Of a stretch of 64,000 nt of DNA, positions 10,463-21,969 are shown piece after piece. The stretch comes from Ryuthela nishihirai (lineage: Eukaryota > Arthropoda > Arachnida > Araneae > Heptathelidae). Below the pieces are notes generated by a model. The model was given only the letters and a program-made list of their open reading frames with translations, ran no database searches and was not told the origin of the DNA. Where the stretch lies: the NCBI GenBank assembly GCA_038380435.1, contig JAWZYU010000018.1:53965751-54029750 (forward strand), in the 5' to 3' direction. A program made the translations under genes and the position numbers. Position 1 is the stretch's first letter. Each line of letters opens with the position of its first letter.

Positions 10463-11860
10463 CCTACTCTCTAGGGAAGATGAATTTTTCTATAAGGTAG
10501 AGAGATATCCATCTCTGAAGTTTCTCAAAATCCGTTAATTACATAGAGTATTATCAGTTAAGTCATTTTTCAACCCACATTTTGCATAGCAATGGAACAA
10601 ACCTCCTTAATAATTCGCACATCCCACCTTAATTTTTAAACACCTTCCTTGATTACTACTAACTGGAGAAAAGCTTGGTACACAAGGCTACTTTACAAAA
10701 ATAAATAAGGAGTAAAAAAGAGTAAGTGCTGTTTGCAAAAACACCATGTCAACATAACATTTCACTACTTCAATGATGAAATGCAGTCATCATCACTTGA
10801 AAATGGATAATGTTACGTTTTGCTTCACAGACTACAGCATTTGGGATGAGTATCTTTTACGCTGAACACAAATAGGAAAATCCTTGGAAAATGAAACATC
10901 CAAACCGTCTCGGTGGAATGTAGAATAGAAGCATAATCTCGAGATCTTTCAACGTTCATATTTCCTGAGGGAACATAATCCTGCGACAATGCGACAGTTC
11001 TCCTCCAGAGATGAGTTTATTTTAGACTATCAGTTTTATCCTGCTATTCATTTCGATTTCATGTCTTTGCGGTCGTACTGCAATCTTTCCTTCCCCCAAC
11101 CCTCTTTCACTCGATACCTGAAGTTTATGATTCCTACAGAAGAATAAGCTCATCCATTCTTATCGATGTGATTGATGGTGTACGGAAAGCAAGATTTTCC
11201 AAGACGGAAATGAGATTCTTTAGTCTTCGAACTGCACCTCCAACAGAGCTCAGCTAGGGCGGAAATGAAACGGATCAATGTCGTGTAATACCTAAAATGG
11301 CGAGATTTTAACCCTTTTCTCAATAGATGGCACCACAAGGCTGTATTCCGACAATAAGTTACTTTAAAACCAGGTCGAGAAGTCCGTTCTCCCATTGCTA
11401 AATCGAATTTTTAATTCCGTGCTTATGCGATTCTTCCATTTTCAGTTTTCGCTAAACTTCTTATGAGGGCTTCTTTGCATTGTCTAGCAAATAAATTAAC
11501 CAACATCATGCACTCACTTAGTTCCTGTTTTTGGATATTTCTTCGATATAATAAAATTGTTTAAAAAGAAACATCGGAGTTTTTTACCTTGTCGTCTTTC
11601 TCTCCAACATCCAGACCAGATCCGTTCAACCTGCTGCTCATTTCAAAAGAACTTTCTGCTCATAAAACGAATAATCAATATGAAAAATCTGCTCATTTCT
11701 TCCAATATTTTGACCAAATTTTTTAGGTGCATAACTAAACTACTTGGCAAATCATAATACTCATTAAACGTATTATTTTTGTTTTATAATCAAGATATTT
11801 TCTTGATTCCATAAAAAAATTATGCTTTTCACAAATCATTACTAATGTATGTTTTCAACT
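10463..11860. other. Intergenic DNA, nothing recognised
   Basis: Mixed-composition sequence with no convincing coding frame on either strand. The frame at 11150-11395 (minus) has no recognisable motif. The string aatctcgagatcttt near 10935 recurs near 40672, too short to call a repeat. Confidence 0.5.
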
Positions 11861-11867
11861 TGAGAAT

Positions 11868-12085
11868 TTTTCCTATGACCATTAAGAATATGGTTTTTTC
11901 CCCCTAAGCTCTGTTTCTGGGGGTTGAACGGCTTAGCTGTAGACGTTCGATCTTTTCTTTTACGTGAAAAAATAATTTCCTATGATTATTAAAAATATGT
12001 TTTTTCCCCTAAACTATGTTTCTCAGTTTTTTTAATAATTTTATTTTCAATAAATTTTCCTATGACTATTAAGCATGTGGTATTT
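11868..12085 (+). repeat. Imperfect tandem repeat, three units
   Basis: The string ttcctatga followed by (c/t)(a/t)attaa and, in the first two units, a T/C-rich run and ctctgtttct-like text, recurs at about 11870, 11978 and 12056. The units are diverged and of unequal length. Confidence 0.55.
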
Positions 12086-12214
12086 CGAAGGTGCCAAATT
12101 TCAAGTGTATGTTGGAAACTACCTAGTTAGCTAGTAATCTGAAATTTTCCTGCTACAGTTTGAAAGTCAAGCGGTTTACATCGGCAGCAATGGTTTGCCA
12201 ATTTTCCTCCAGAG

Positions 12215-12485
12215 AAGGTGGCTCAGTCGGTAGACGCCAGACTCGTAATCTCTAGTTCCTAGGTTCGAGTCCCTAGCTGGGCCAGCGCTAAGACTGATCT
12301 CCGCGAAACTCCCCGTCCTGCTCTCAATCAACAGAGGACATCAATTGGCTTGGAAAGGCCGCCGTTACACTAATGAGACGTTAAGCTCTTTTCCCGTGTA
12401 CGGGAGTGCCACACCTTGTGCACCTTAAAAAAAACACTGGATAGCCTTGACGGGAGGCTAACAGCTGTCCAGTGGGACCTCTCTT
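12215..12485 (+). mobile_element. SINE1 copy, 3' end replaced by minisatellite
   Basis: The head (ggtggctcagtcggtag, ggttcgagtcc) and middle (gagacgttaagctc, gcaccttaaa) are clear. The text runs to cagctgtccagtgggacc and then passes into the 12486-13350 array without the usual tail. Several deletions, including one in the A-box region, mark it as old. Confidence 0.8.
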
Positions 12486-13350
12486 CCCAAGTTGTCCAAA
12501 TTTTGTCAACTCCACAACATTTGGTCAAGTTGTCTCGATTTTGCCAACTTTCGGGAATTTCACAAAAACAATCCCAATTGTCGCAAATGACCAGCATTTT
12601 ACCAAGTGACTTCGATTTCTACCAACAGCTCTAGATTTTGCCAACTTACAATAATTTTCCACAAAAAAATCCCAATTTTTACAACTGACTTCAATTTTGA
12701 AAAGACACTTCAAATTTGTCCAACTATCCTTAATTTTACAAAGCAGATCGCAATTTTCGTAATTCGTCTGTATTTTGCCAAGTGGCTTCGAATTTTGCCA
12801 AGTTGTCCCGATTTTGCCAACTCGCCATAATTTTACATAAAAAATCCCAATATTTACATATCACCTGGATTTTGCCAGCTTCCCAAGTTGTCCTCATTTT
12901 GCCAATTCTCCTTAATTTCACAAAACCTATCTGAATTTTCACAACTCGCCTGTATTTTACCACGTGGATACGACAACTGCCCTAGATTTTGCTAACTCCC
13001 GTAAATTTTGCCAAGTTGCCTCTATTTTGCCAAATCGCCATAATTTTACAGAAAAAAAAATCACAATTTTTATATCTTACCTGAATTTTGCCAACTCTCC
13101 AAGATTTTGCCAAATTGTCTCGATTCTGCCAACTCTCCTTAATTTCACAAAACCAATCCCAATTTTCACAACTCACCTGTATTTTATCAAGCAGTTTTGA
13201 ATTTTTCCAACTGCTCTAGATTTTGTCAAGTTGTTTAGATTTTGCTAACTCCTCTTAATTTTACCAAAAAAAATGAGATAATGGAATTTTCAGAAATCAC
13301 CTGGATTTTATAAAGTCGCTTCGAATTTTGCAAACTCCGATTAATTTTGG
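12486..13350 (+). repeat. Minisatellite array based on attttgccaa
   Basis: A degenerate short-period repeat in which attttgccaa(g/c)t recurs every ~20-30 bases, organised into a longer unit of about 200 bases (taattttac...aaaatcccaatt...cacctg(g/t)attttgcca). Open frames here are artefacts of the repeat. The right end passes into attaattttgggaggagccc. A sister array is at 32385-32905. Confidence 0.85.
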
Positions 13351-13379
13351 GAGGAGCCCCATGCTACGCCCCCGAATCT

Positions 13380-13760
13380 ACGACGGTCCATATATGATAT
13401 ATGAGCTTTCATTTGATATTTAACTTGTAATTGTAGTCATTCGGGTTCGAAAGGTATAGAGGAACAACAGTTTTCATTTTCCCCTTTTTTAGGGGAGAAG
13501 AAAAGAGAATGGAATTGTTTTTAAACTGTAACATTCCCAATGTCAGAAGCTTTCATTTGACACACAGCTTGTTACTTCGGCCATTACGTTCCAAAGATAC
13601 ATCTGAAAATGCGTTTTTATATTTCCCTTCATATGGTGTCATATTTTTACAGCCTATTGTACTTCCCGCTTCGCAAGCTTTCATTTGATATATAAAACAA
13701 ACAGTAAAGAAGTGCCCGTCGTGTTCGAAAGATACGGTGGAACAACTGATCTGAAATATC
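13380..13760 (+). repeat. Tandem repeat with gctttcatttga core
   Basis: The core gctttcatttga(t/c)a occurs at 13405, 13549 and 13677, spacing 144 and 128 bases. Each core is followed 40-60 bases later by cgttc(g/c)aaag(a/g)ta. Between cores the text is diverged. Confidence 0.7.
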
Positions 13761-13870
13761 CAAAATCAGCAAATAACGAGCGAAAACAAAAGGAAGATTG
13801 GTAAAAACTCAATGTGATGTCTGATTTATTTCTTATCTGCTATACATCTAAGATTTATTTCTTATGTTTC

Positions 13871-14660
13871 TTATCTGTGGAGGGACAGACAGACGACAAA
13901 TAGAATATCTCATTTCCAAAAAACGAGATGTCCTGTTTGTCGTCTTTCTGTCCCTCCACAGATAATAAACGTTTTTGTTTTTAGAGATAAATCAAACAAT
14001 TCTTTTTTGGTTCGATAGGTATTGATGAAATATTACGATTCGCCCTTTCTGAATCTCCCAAAAGCAATAATTGCGCCCTCTAACGCTGGAAAAAGTTGAA
14101 ATTCCAAAATTATAAACGAATATTACATACGAATATTGCATACGATATTAGAAATTTGAAATTTTGGTGATGGAATGTGAAGGTCATGAAGTGCCCATTG
14201 GCAACAATGATTTGACCTCTTACGCCCAGGATAGGTGTGAAAGGCAAATGTTTTGCTTTAAGTGATAATTGGAAGGTTCATTTTCAATTGAATAGATATT
14301 AATAGAACATTTTAATTCGCATTTTTCAAAACCTTTTGAAAATTAAAATGTTTCAATAATAAAAACTGCGAAACTTTTAATGAATGTTGCAAATGATCTT
14401 TTTATGGCAGAAATTTGAAATTTTGCTGGCAGAATGTCAAGATATATCTAATTGACATCAACAATCTAACCCCCTTTTCTCAGAGAGGTATGAGAAAAGC
14501 AACTTTTTAAATTGAAGGAATAAAAGATAAATACTTTTTATGTTCTATAAATACTAATAAAATACTTCTATTTGAATTTCACTGATCATCCATTAGCTTT
14601 AATTAAAACTTTTAAGGAGTGAAAACGAAAAACTTCATTCTCTTTCGAAACGAGATTAAC
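13871..14660 (-). repeat. R1 copy, inverse orientation, with terminal palindrome
   Basis: About two R1 units read on the minus strand. The ttgcgccc anchor is at 14071, cattctctttcgaaacgag is at about 14638, and ggtattgatgaaatatta matches the 8290-9335 units in reverse. The other end is a 30-base inverted repeat, arms 13871-13900 and 13936-13965 with one mismatch, containing agacgacaaa, the same string that closes the array at 9335. Confidence 0.75.
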
Positions 14661-15140
14661 ATATGCTTCCGAGGCGATATGACTTCTGTTTTATTGAACA
14701 ATAGACTCAGGGAAAAAGCTCAGGAAAAACGTACGTAAAGGAACCCGCTGAACCAAGAAGCAGCAACAAGTGAGGGTTTCCATTAACCCTTCTTCGTTCG
14801 AGGATTCGAATATCTCTAAGTATTGTTCCGGTAGGATTTGTGAAGATTTAAAATGATCTGCCCCTAATATTTTCTTTGCTTTGTATATAACAGCTCATTT
14901 GAATAGCACTAAACTCTTTTAGAATTATTGGATTTCCATGAAATTCGAACTGAATATTCCTTAGCTACAGTAATAACAGGAAGAATAATTTCCACATATT
15001 TATCCCAGACAGTATATTTTTCTATGCACAGTATATTTTAGTAGCTGTACAGACTAACGAGAGATTACAGCACAAAGCAAAACCTACAAAGATATATATA
15101 CGAATGGGGCATGGCATTCCAAGGCTCAGTGCACTTAAAG
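14661..15140. other. Intergenic DNA, nothing recognised
   Basis: AT-rich, no open frame of note, no repeat recognised. Confidence 0.5.
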
Positions 15141-15148
15141 CGTGATAC

Positions 15149-15405
15149 TATACACGGCAACTCCCGCAGAAGAGTTAAGATCAATAACTAGCTTTCTCTT
15201 CAAAATATATATAGAATAGGTGAGTTCTTGAAAACTGGAATAGTGACTAAAACACTGACGATCCAGAAAGCTTTGGTACAGCGTGTATACAGGTCAACTC
15301 CCGAAAAATAATTATGTTCAACAATCAACCTTCCTTTCAATATATATATAGGATAGGTGCTCTTTTTAAAATGCAAACACTGAATAAAACATTGATCCCC
15401 GATCG
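15149..15405 (+). repeat. Two-copy tandem repeat, period about 137 bp
   Basis: The string tatacacggcaactcccg at 15149 recurs as tatacaggtcaactcccg at 15286; the (ta)n run followed by gaataggtg or ggataggtg recurs about 137 bases apart. Each copy ends in a ctgaa/ctaa...aaaacattga-like segment. Confidence 0.65.
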
Positions 15406-15790
15406 ACAAGAGGTAGACTTTTCAGGAACATTGGTGTCCTCCGTCACAAACGGAGGAAACAAAAGTCCCTCAACTCTGCTCTTGTAGTCTTTAATGTGGG
15501 AATAAAGATCTCACTTCGCTAGTTTAATTGCCGTACACATTTTAATCTCTTCCTGAGTAACGCATATGATGAGATAACCCAGCGAGAGATAATATCTGGT
15601 ACTCTGTTTATTACAAATTTCGACACAAAGTTAGAAGCGGGTATTTCACTATTTCTATGCTTACATCAGTGTTTCTCATCAGTTTCTAACTAGCAGTACC
15701 CTTAAGCATGGTCTCCAACATCTGCGGTACCCTTAAGCGTGGTTCAATACAGTGATTATCCCATTGAATTATACGTACAGTGATTAGACA
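15406..15790. other. Intergenic DNA with a short direct repeat
   Basis: No coding evidence. The string tacccttaagc(a/g)tggt occurs twice, about 30 bases apart, near 15698 and 15728. Confidence 0.55.
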
Positions 15791-15791
15791 A

Positions 15792-16195
15792 TGAATTTCT
15801 GGCTCAGTCGGTAGGGTGCTAGGCTCGTAATTTACAGTTCATAAGTTCGAGTCCCAATTGTGCCAGCATTCAGTTTGATCGGTAGTACGTCAGGAGTCTA
15901 ATCTGGAGTTCCCAGGTTCTAGTCTCAACTGTTCCAGCATCGAGATATATCTCCGTTCGACCTGGAACGGCCGCCGTTCATCAGATGGGTTGTTAAGCCG
16001 TGAACCCGTGCGCGCACGTTAAATAACATGGTGGAATGCCTTGACGGAAGGTTTCTATCTGTCTTCTAGAATTTCTTCAGCGGATTGCCTTCTCCAAGCT
16101 ATTGGGCTTGTGACCCGGACATTTAACCCAGTGTGTGTGCGTGCGAAAAAAAAGTGTTTCTGAAAGGAAAAACATCCAACCCGGGCCAAACGTAT
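15792..16195 (+). mobile_element. SINE1 copy with a doubled tRNA-like head
   Basis: Two head modules lie in tandem: ggctcagtcggtag to gttcgagtcccaa (about 15798-15868) and gatcggtagtacg to ggttctagtctcaa (about 15877-15942). The middle (gttgttaagccgtg, gcgcacgttaaataac) and tail (cttgtgacccggacattta) follow. The copy is strongly diverged. The second head has weaker A and B boxes. Confidence 0.8.
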
Positions 16196-16197
16196 TT

Positions 16198-16636
16198 TTC
16201 ATTTTTCTTTTCGTCATCCAGTTTTTGTTTCGTGATCTTTAGATTAATTACAGAAATAAATAGAACTTCCCACTTTACAATCAACTAAAAATTTTCAAAT
16301 AAATATTTTAAGAATCTTTTATCTGAGCATAACTTGAATAACGCAATCAAAGATCAAAACTGTAATTGGCGTGAGTAAAAACATGTATTTTCTTAAAATT
16401 TCGAGTCAGCCTGTCTGAAGAAATTTTGTTATTAATTCTATTAGAAGATCTTCAAAATGTTCTATTAGAAACTTCATTCAACATTTAAATTTAGACAAAG
16501 TTCTTTTGAATAAATGAAAAATGGTATAAAATAAAAACCTTCATAAAGAAAAAAAAATATTTAAATTTCACTGTTTAAGGAAACGATTTGTAATGTGCAC
16601 GTATAAAAGGTATATTTTATACTTTTTCATATCTAT
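16198..16636. other. Intergenic DNA, nothing recognised
   Basis: AT-rich, no coding frame, no repeat recognised. Confidence 0.5.
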
Positions 16637-16637
16637 A

Positions 16638-17166
16638 TATTGGTTTCCAAAAATTAAGGAACAGCCCTGTGTTATGTTAATGGGAAGCTAAGATTGGAGC
16701 TCTATTACTTCTAAATTTTTTTATCATAATCATTTATCTCGATTTTCAACAATATTCGTTCAGTATTTAATGAGTTATGAAAGTTTGAATATTTAATAAT
16801 GTCAGTCACAAAAACTGAGTTCAGAAGTTAATTACAACTTAGCAATAAGTATTGCATCTAAGTGTTTAATAAAGTAAGTCTGTATTTTAGAAGTTTGTGT
16901 AAAGAATATTTTTACTCTTCATCAGTTTTGCAAAAGTTTCTTAAGACCGGCATTGTTGTTGTTAAATATTCAAACTTCAATAATTCATTAATCCTGAACG
17001 AATAGTGTTGAAAATTGAGATATTGATATTTTTGATTGAGATCTTTATCACGTATCATATTTTTCGAAACAAGAAAAAGCAACTATTGTAGAACTTATAG
17101 TATATGTTCGATGTTAGCTTCCCATTGACATAACATAGGTTGTTGCTTAATTTATGAAAACCAGTG
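16638..17166. mobile_element. Non-autonomous Tc1-type element with long inverted repeats (MITE)
   Basis: TA duplicates flank a 529-base element. The ends tggtttccaaaaattaagg and the complement of ccttaatttatggaaacc-type text match the terminal repeats of the Tc1-like element at 21970-23442. Inverted similarity extends inward about 170 bases: gttatgtta(a)tgggaagcta, then attttcaacaatattcgttc, then tttgaatatttaa, each with its complement in the right half. There is no coding frame. A decayed relative lies at 41112-41608. Confidence 0.8.
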
Positions 17167-17168
17167 TA

Positions 17169-18225
17169 TATAGTCTTGAAAACAGCATCGACCTAAGGTG
17201 GTTAACAATGTACAAGAACTTATATGCAATTCTAGCTTTAAATTCATGAGCGAATATTGTTAATTTCTTTTGCTATCCTCAGCAGTAGCTGCGAGGTTCA
17301 GGCAATTTTCGTGGCTTTTAGAGATCTATATATGGCATTCGTTGCGCAAGTGGCGTAAGTATTGAGTTGATGATGTAACTTCTAGGACAAGAGATATCGT
17401 TGCTTTCTGTTAATAACGCTGAAACCTGTTCCTTATTTTTTCCTCCTGAGCCTAACTTTAACTTCTCAACGTAGTTTATTTTAGGAGAAAAATCGTAATC
17501 ATTAATGGCGGAAAATAACTTACAGTTTAGGATGTGGCTACGACTGCTTCTGTAAGGTTAACGGTTAATGGTATTAGTTCTTTTGCAGTTAGATCTGTTG
17601 GGTAAGAGAATGAAGCAAAAACACTAATAACAACTCATAGTCAGCAATCACCTAGGTTACAACATCCAGTGCGCAACATACCAATTGGGAGCAGTAAATG
17701 CTTCAGCAAGTGACTTCGTTGGCAAAGGTTTATATGCAGTCGCAAAATAAAAGCTGGACAATGTTCCGTAATAATGCTCATTTCCTGTTACATATCACCT
17801 CGAACGACATACTCATTTTTATAAATGACCCATGGGGAAAATTTCATGGATGACAGCAATCTTTGTTCTCATGAGCTAGATTCATAACATCTGATGATAA
17901 AAGAGAGTTATTCTTTCGGATCTCGTCAGAATGTGATGAGTAAGTATGAAAGAAAATAAATAATATCCTTCATAAATGATGCTTAATAACTAATAGGATT
18001 TATTATGCGTTATAAACTCTGTGGTATACATGTCAAAATTAGCACTGCAATCAATTTTTCGAAGTTCGAAGAGAAAAATATCGAGGTGTCTTGCAGAAAA
18101 AGATATCTCTGATGTATGAACAAAAATGGAACATGCGATCTACTCTCATCTAATGGTTAGTATCAAGGCCCTAATCTAAAAAAAAATTGGGGGGAGGGAG
18201 AAGGTCAAGAAACTTGATAAATAAA
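17169..18225. other. Intergenic DNA, nothing recognised
   Basis: No open frame with motifs, no clear repeat. Near 18165 a caaggccctaatct string and G-run resemble the end of the R3 family, too weak to call. Confidence 0.5.
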
Positions 18226-18425
18226 AAAAAAATAACCCCTCAAGCAGCTGCTTGCCACAGAGGTTTGACATGAGCCTGTCAGTTTATATGCCATAGTAAA
18301 AGGTCTGGGAGGATGGCAGGACCACTGCAGAAAAACGACACATACATCCATGCCTTCCCGGGGCTCGAACCCAGGTCCCTTAGAGCAGTAGCCAAGCTCG
18401 CTAACCACTCGGCCATGGGACTGCC
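18226..18425 (-). mobile_element. SINE2 copy, full length
   Basis: On the minus strand: a tRNA-like head with ggccgagtggttagcgagc (A box) and ctgggttcgagcc (B box), then ctgagg-type linker, gtcagacctctgtggcaagc, agctgcttgaggggtta and a T-run. Length about 200 bases. The head resembles tRNA-Ser with tga in the anticodon region, an inference by eye. This is the best copy for defining the family. Confidence 0.85.
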
Positions 18426-18427
18426 GG

Positions 18428-18570
18428 AATTGAAAAAAGTAAAAAGGGTTGGGGGCGGCGGCAAAACGCTGGATTTCTATTATAACATTTACCTCTCAAT
18501 TTTAGAGATCTTTAAAAAATTTCTTCATAATGCATGAGAAATTTACAAGTTTAATAATAACCTTATTTAG
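18428..18570 (-). repeat. R3 dispersed repeat fragment
   Basis: In the minus direction the order attattaaact, catgcat, tttttaaagatctctaaa and a C/G-rich run with ctttttac matches the copies at 28925-29200 and 30930-31195. Confidence 0.5.
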
Positions 18571-18611
18571 CACTAACTGAACGTACCCGGAGCTGCCCAA
18601 GAGTCACTTTT

Positions 18612-19215
18612 AATCTGTATATTCTTATTTTCACCGCACTAAAGGTAAATTTTGTAAGTATTCCCCTCCCCCCACATTTTACCACAGATTTTCAACAGGA
18701 AGAAATTTGTCCGGTGTTGGCTTGGATCGTTGTTGACGTTAGCGAGCTCTGTCAGAGCCCGTGGCTTAATTTCTGCGCAAGCTATCGAGATTTTTTATTC
18801 TGTTACCACAGAATTTGCCACTCTATGGCTCCGTGATATTCGCCCGTACGGTCCAAATTTCTTGCACAGCTTCCCCCGTGTGCCCCAGTGATTGGTTTAA
18901 AAATCAGTTTCCCACTTGGTCCGTGGCTTCATTCTAACAAACTGTGACACCTCGTGTCTCACTTTTAATCTGCATCTTCTGTTGTTTCCTGCACTAAGTT
19001 CTTACTGTGTAAAAGTCCCCGCGACATTTTACACAGTATGAACAGGAAGAATTTCCCTGTGTTGCAAAGGTCATTGCTGACTCGGCGCTCTTTCTCAGAG
19101 CCCGTGGCAAACGATCGAGATATTTATTTCCTGAGATTTTGGTATTTTGTAATTCCCGACGTGCTTCACCGTAAGGTCCCAAATTTCGCAGGCGAGTTCC
19201 CCCTGCACGCTCTTG
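18612..19215 (+). repeat. Diverged tandem duplication, period about 348 bp
   Basis: Two copies: cacttttaatctg at 18614 and 18962, acattttac(c/a)aca followed by (a/g)aacaggaagaa, tcagagcccgtggc, atcgagat(a/t)ttt(a/t)tt, and cgta(c/a)ggtcc(c/a)aaatttc. Order and spacing are kept over about 250 bases. No coding frame spans the conserved blocks. Confidence 0.75.
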
Positions 19216-21230
19216 AGTTAGAAAATTAGGTACCTAGCTGCAATGGTACGCCTAAATAATGACTTTGAAAATGTGGGGAATCTGGCAATGGCAGCAAATT
19301 TAAACGTTGTTTTAACTCTTTACTTCACAGTTAGGGAGCAACAAACGGCAACAATAAATTTGAAGTGATTCTCGTTTCCCATTGAAACAGATGGTAAATA
19401 TGTTTGCTTCTAGCAAGTCCCCCTTTTGGACTTTCGACCTGAAATTTGGCGCTGCAATCCGGACCACAACCTGAAACATTCTCTGAAAATGTGGTGCGTG
19501 TAAGTTGATTTCCCGATGAGTTATGGCTGCCGCGACACACAGACATCTTCTTTTATAATAGAGATAACCTAGGGATTTCAGAATCGCTATAGCATTTCTT
19601 TTGTCGCTTAAGACCTGACTGAACAGCTAAATAGATTTCAACATTTTAATGCTCATTCTGTTTCGGGTCTTATTTTTGGCGTAGGCCTTTTGCTAAAGTA
19701 ATGATTCATTCTATTTCAGCATTGTTCATTAAAGCCCAAGGAGAGTCAGAGCAAAGCTAGCAAGTTCTTAGTGGATTAGGCTTGAAGCGTTTCATACATA
19801 ACCTGATTTCGTATAGCAGTTGAATATAATAGCAGCCTTAGTCTATTTTATCATTGCCAGATTTGTCCATTGCATAAGATCCAAATATACTATTCTAAAA
19901 TAATAACCTAAAAATAATGAATTTTTGTATTAAATTTATGTAAAAAAGATTGCGACGCGCGATAATGAAGCAAATAGGAAAAAAAAAGACAGGCTGAAAA
20001 AAAAAGCACGTTAAAAGCAGTTTAAGAAACGGAAAACTGTATTATTTTATTTTAAAAAAATTAAGCCATAAGTAAATTTCCAATTTAGACAGCTTCTAAA
20101 ATAGCTAGATATAGATTAAAAAGAGCTAAGTTGGAACATTACATATATTTTTATAGCTGTTTTGTCTGTGTGTTTGATCAAGAACTTCGCCTTAACGCTA
20201 AGAACTAGAACCACCACATTCTATATACAGCTTCCTCTTCTTTGTCATAAATTAAAGCAAAATAAAGGTTTCACCACCCAATTCTTCATTCTGACCATGA
20301 AAGGGAGGAGCTTAAACCATTGCCCAGAGAGTAACAAGTGCTATCCAGATAAATAACAGTTCTTGCGTCCCAACGGGTTCTTTCCAGCAATGCATGTAGG
20401 CGTAACACTTAATCCGATTTCCACGGACATTCCCATTAGTGACTTCACTTCATCGACTGTGGAAAAGATTGCTGTATTTTTAATAATTTCGGGATAGATA
20501 ACTTTTCAAATTTCACATATTGGGTTTCCCCCTGCCACGATGTATTGCATTAAGAATTTGAACGTCTACCTTTAATACAATCAGATTTCGAACCTGAGGC
20601 AATTTTATGCTACGAATTCATGTAAATAATAGCCACAGTTGCTAACGTGTTACGTTCCTAATGCTAATGCTTTGATCGAGTTCTTCCTAGACATAACATC
20701 TTATGAAAATTTTACTAAAACTTGTTTAGGAGGATATAAATGGACTCATTGATTTTCAACGGGATATTTGCCAGATATTGTAATTTATTATATAAATTTA
20801 AATACATATATTGAACTAGAAATTTGTAATTTTTAATTCCAAAAACACTCTATATGGAATTTCAATAAATAGTGAAAATCTAACTGAGTTTAAGGAATCA
20901 AGCAAATATTGGAAAATATATTAATTCTACCCCGTTATTCGCTGTTTTGATGATTCTTTGCTGATATAATTATGTAAAACCTCGTTATTCATAATCGTTG
21001 TTATGACCCACACAAACGCAATATCCAGAATATATCCATAAGATATCTAAGGTAACCAGTGGATATCCACTGATCATCTTATATATATATATATTCTGTA
21101 TAGTATAGTTATGTGATGTTCTAGTCGTGCAGGGAACATACTTTGCCCTATATAACTAGAAATTCTTACTCAACTAAGCAAAACTGACGGGCTGCATTTG
21201 AGCACTTTTGGTTTGTATTATTTTAATTCT
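19216..21230. other. Intergenic DNA, nothing recognised
   Basis: No coding motif on either strand. A TA microsatellite lies at about 21079-21093. The rest is plain AT-rich sequence. Confidence 0.5.
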
Positions 21231-21231
21231 C

Positions 21232-21588
21232 AGCGGCAATTTCTTCATATAATGGCCAAAATGGCCAGGTCACAGAGACCCCATGGTTCAGGTAAGTTCG
21301 GGAAAGGAGATAGACTAAACAGCTATTAGGAGACAGATGGAATCCTCCCGTCAACACCGTTCTTCATTTTCTTTACGTACACAGGATTACGGGTTTCCCG
21401 CACACGTGGAGCTTAAGGTCAGTCCGACGAATGGAGTCCTTTTTAGGCCCATCGGTGTTCCTGTTCTCGGTGAGAACAGGATGAGAGTTAAAGGAGAAAA
21501 TTCTCAGTGCAAGAACAGTTAGGACTCGAACCTAGGAAATACAGGTTACCATCCTGACGTGCTACCGAGTCAGCTATACTGTAATATA
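21232..21588 (-). mobile_element. SINE1 copy
   Basis: The minus-strand head (gctgactcggtagcac, ggttcgagtcc) is at the right end; the middle (cgtgtgcgggaaaccc) and tail (cctggccattttggcc, ccgctgaga) follow leftward. A short inverted repeat, cctgttctc/gagaacagg, at about 21462-21480 is not in other copies. Old and diverged. Confidence 0.8.
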
Positions 21589-21969
21589 TTTATATTTAAA
21601 CATATTGTATATAATAAGTGGGTATAAGCAGTAATGCAATGTAAACATATAATTACAGTACGATACCAGTATAGTCATTCCATTTCAAATCAGGCAGAGG
21701 GTATCAGATGACCCTTGCAGATTTTATTGGAAGAAATATACATGAGATTATTCCTTCTAGGAACATCGGAACGGCATCAGCTTTTGATAAAAAAGGTTTT
21801 TTTAAAAACATTATGGTCACATAAAAATCGCCACTCGAAAATAATGGTTCCAAAAAGGCTCGGGGATTCCTAATATTCCAAAAACCATCTATTCAAACGT
21901 TTTTATTTTTATTTAAAAGACTATATCAGACACACGTCTGAAAGATATTTGGTTCTGTTACTGCTAATA

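Noticed and set aside
12486..13350. CRISPR-like array
   Set aside because: The regular attttgccaa spacing recalls an array, but repeats are degenerate, spacers are themselves repeats, the genome is eukaryotic and no cas gene is present.
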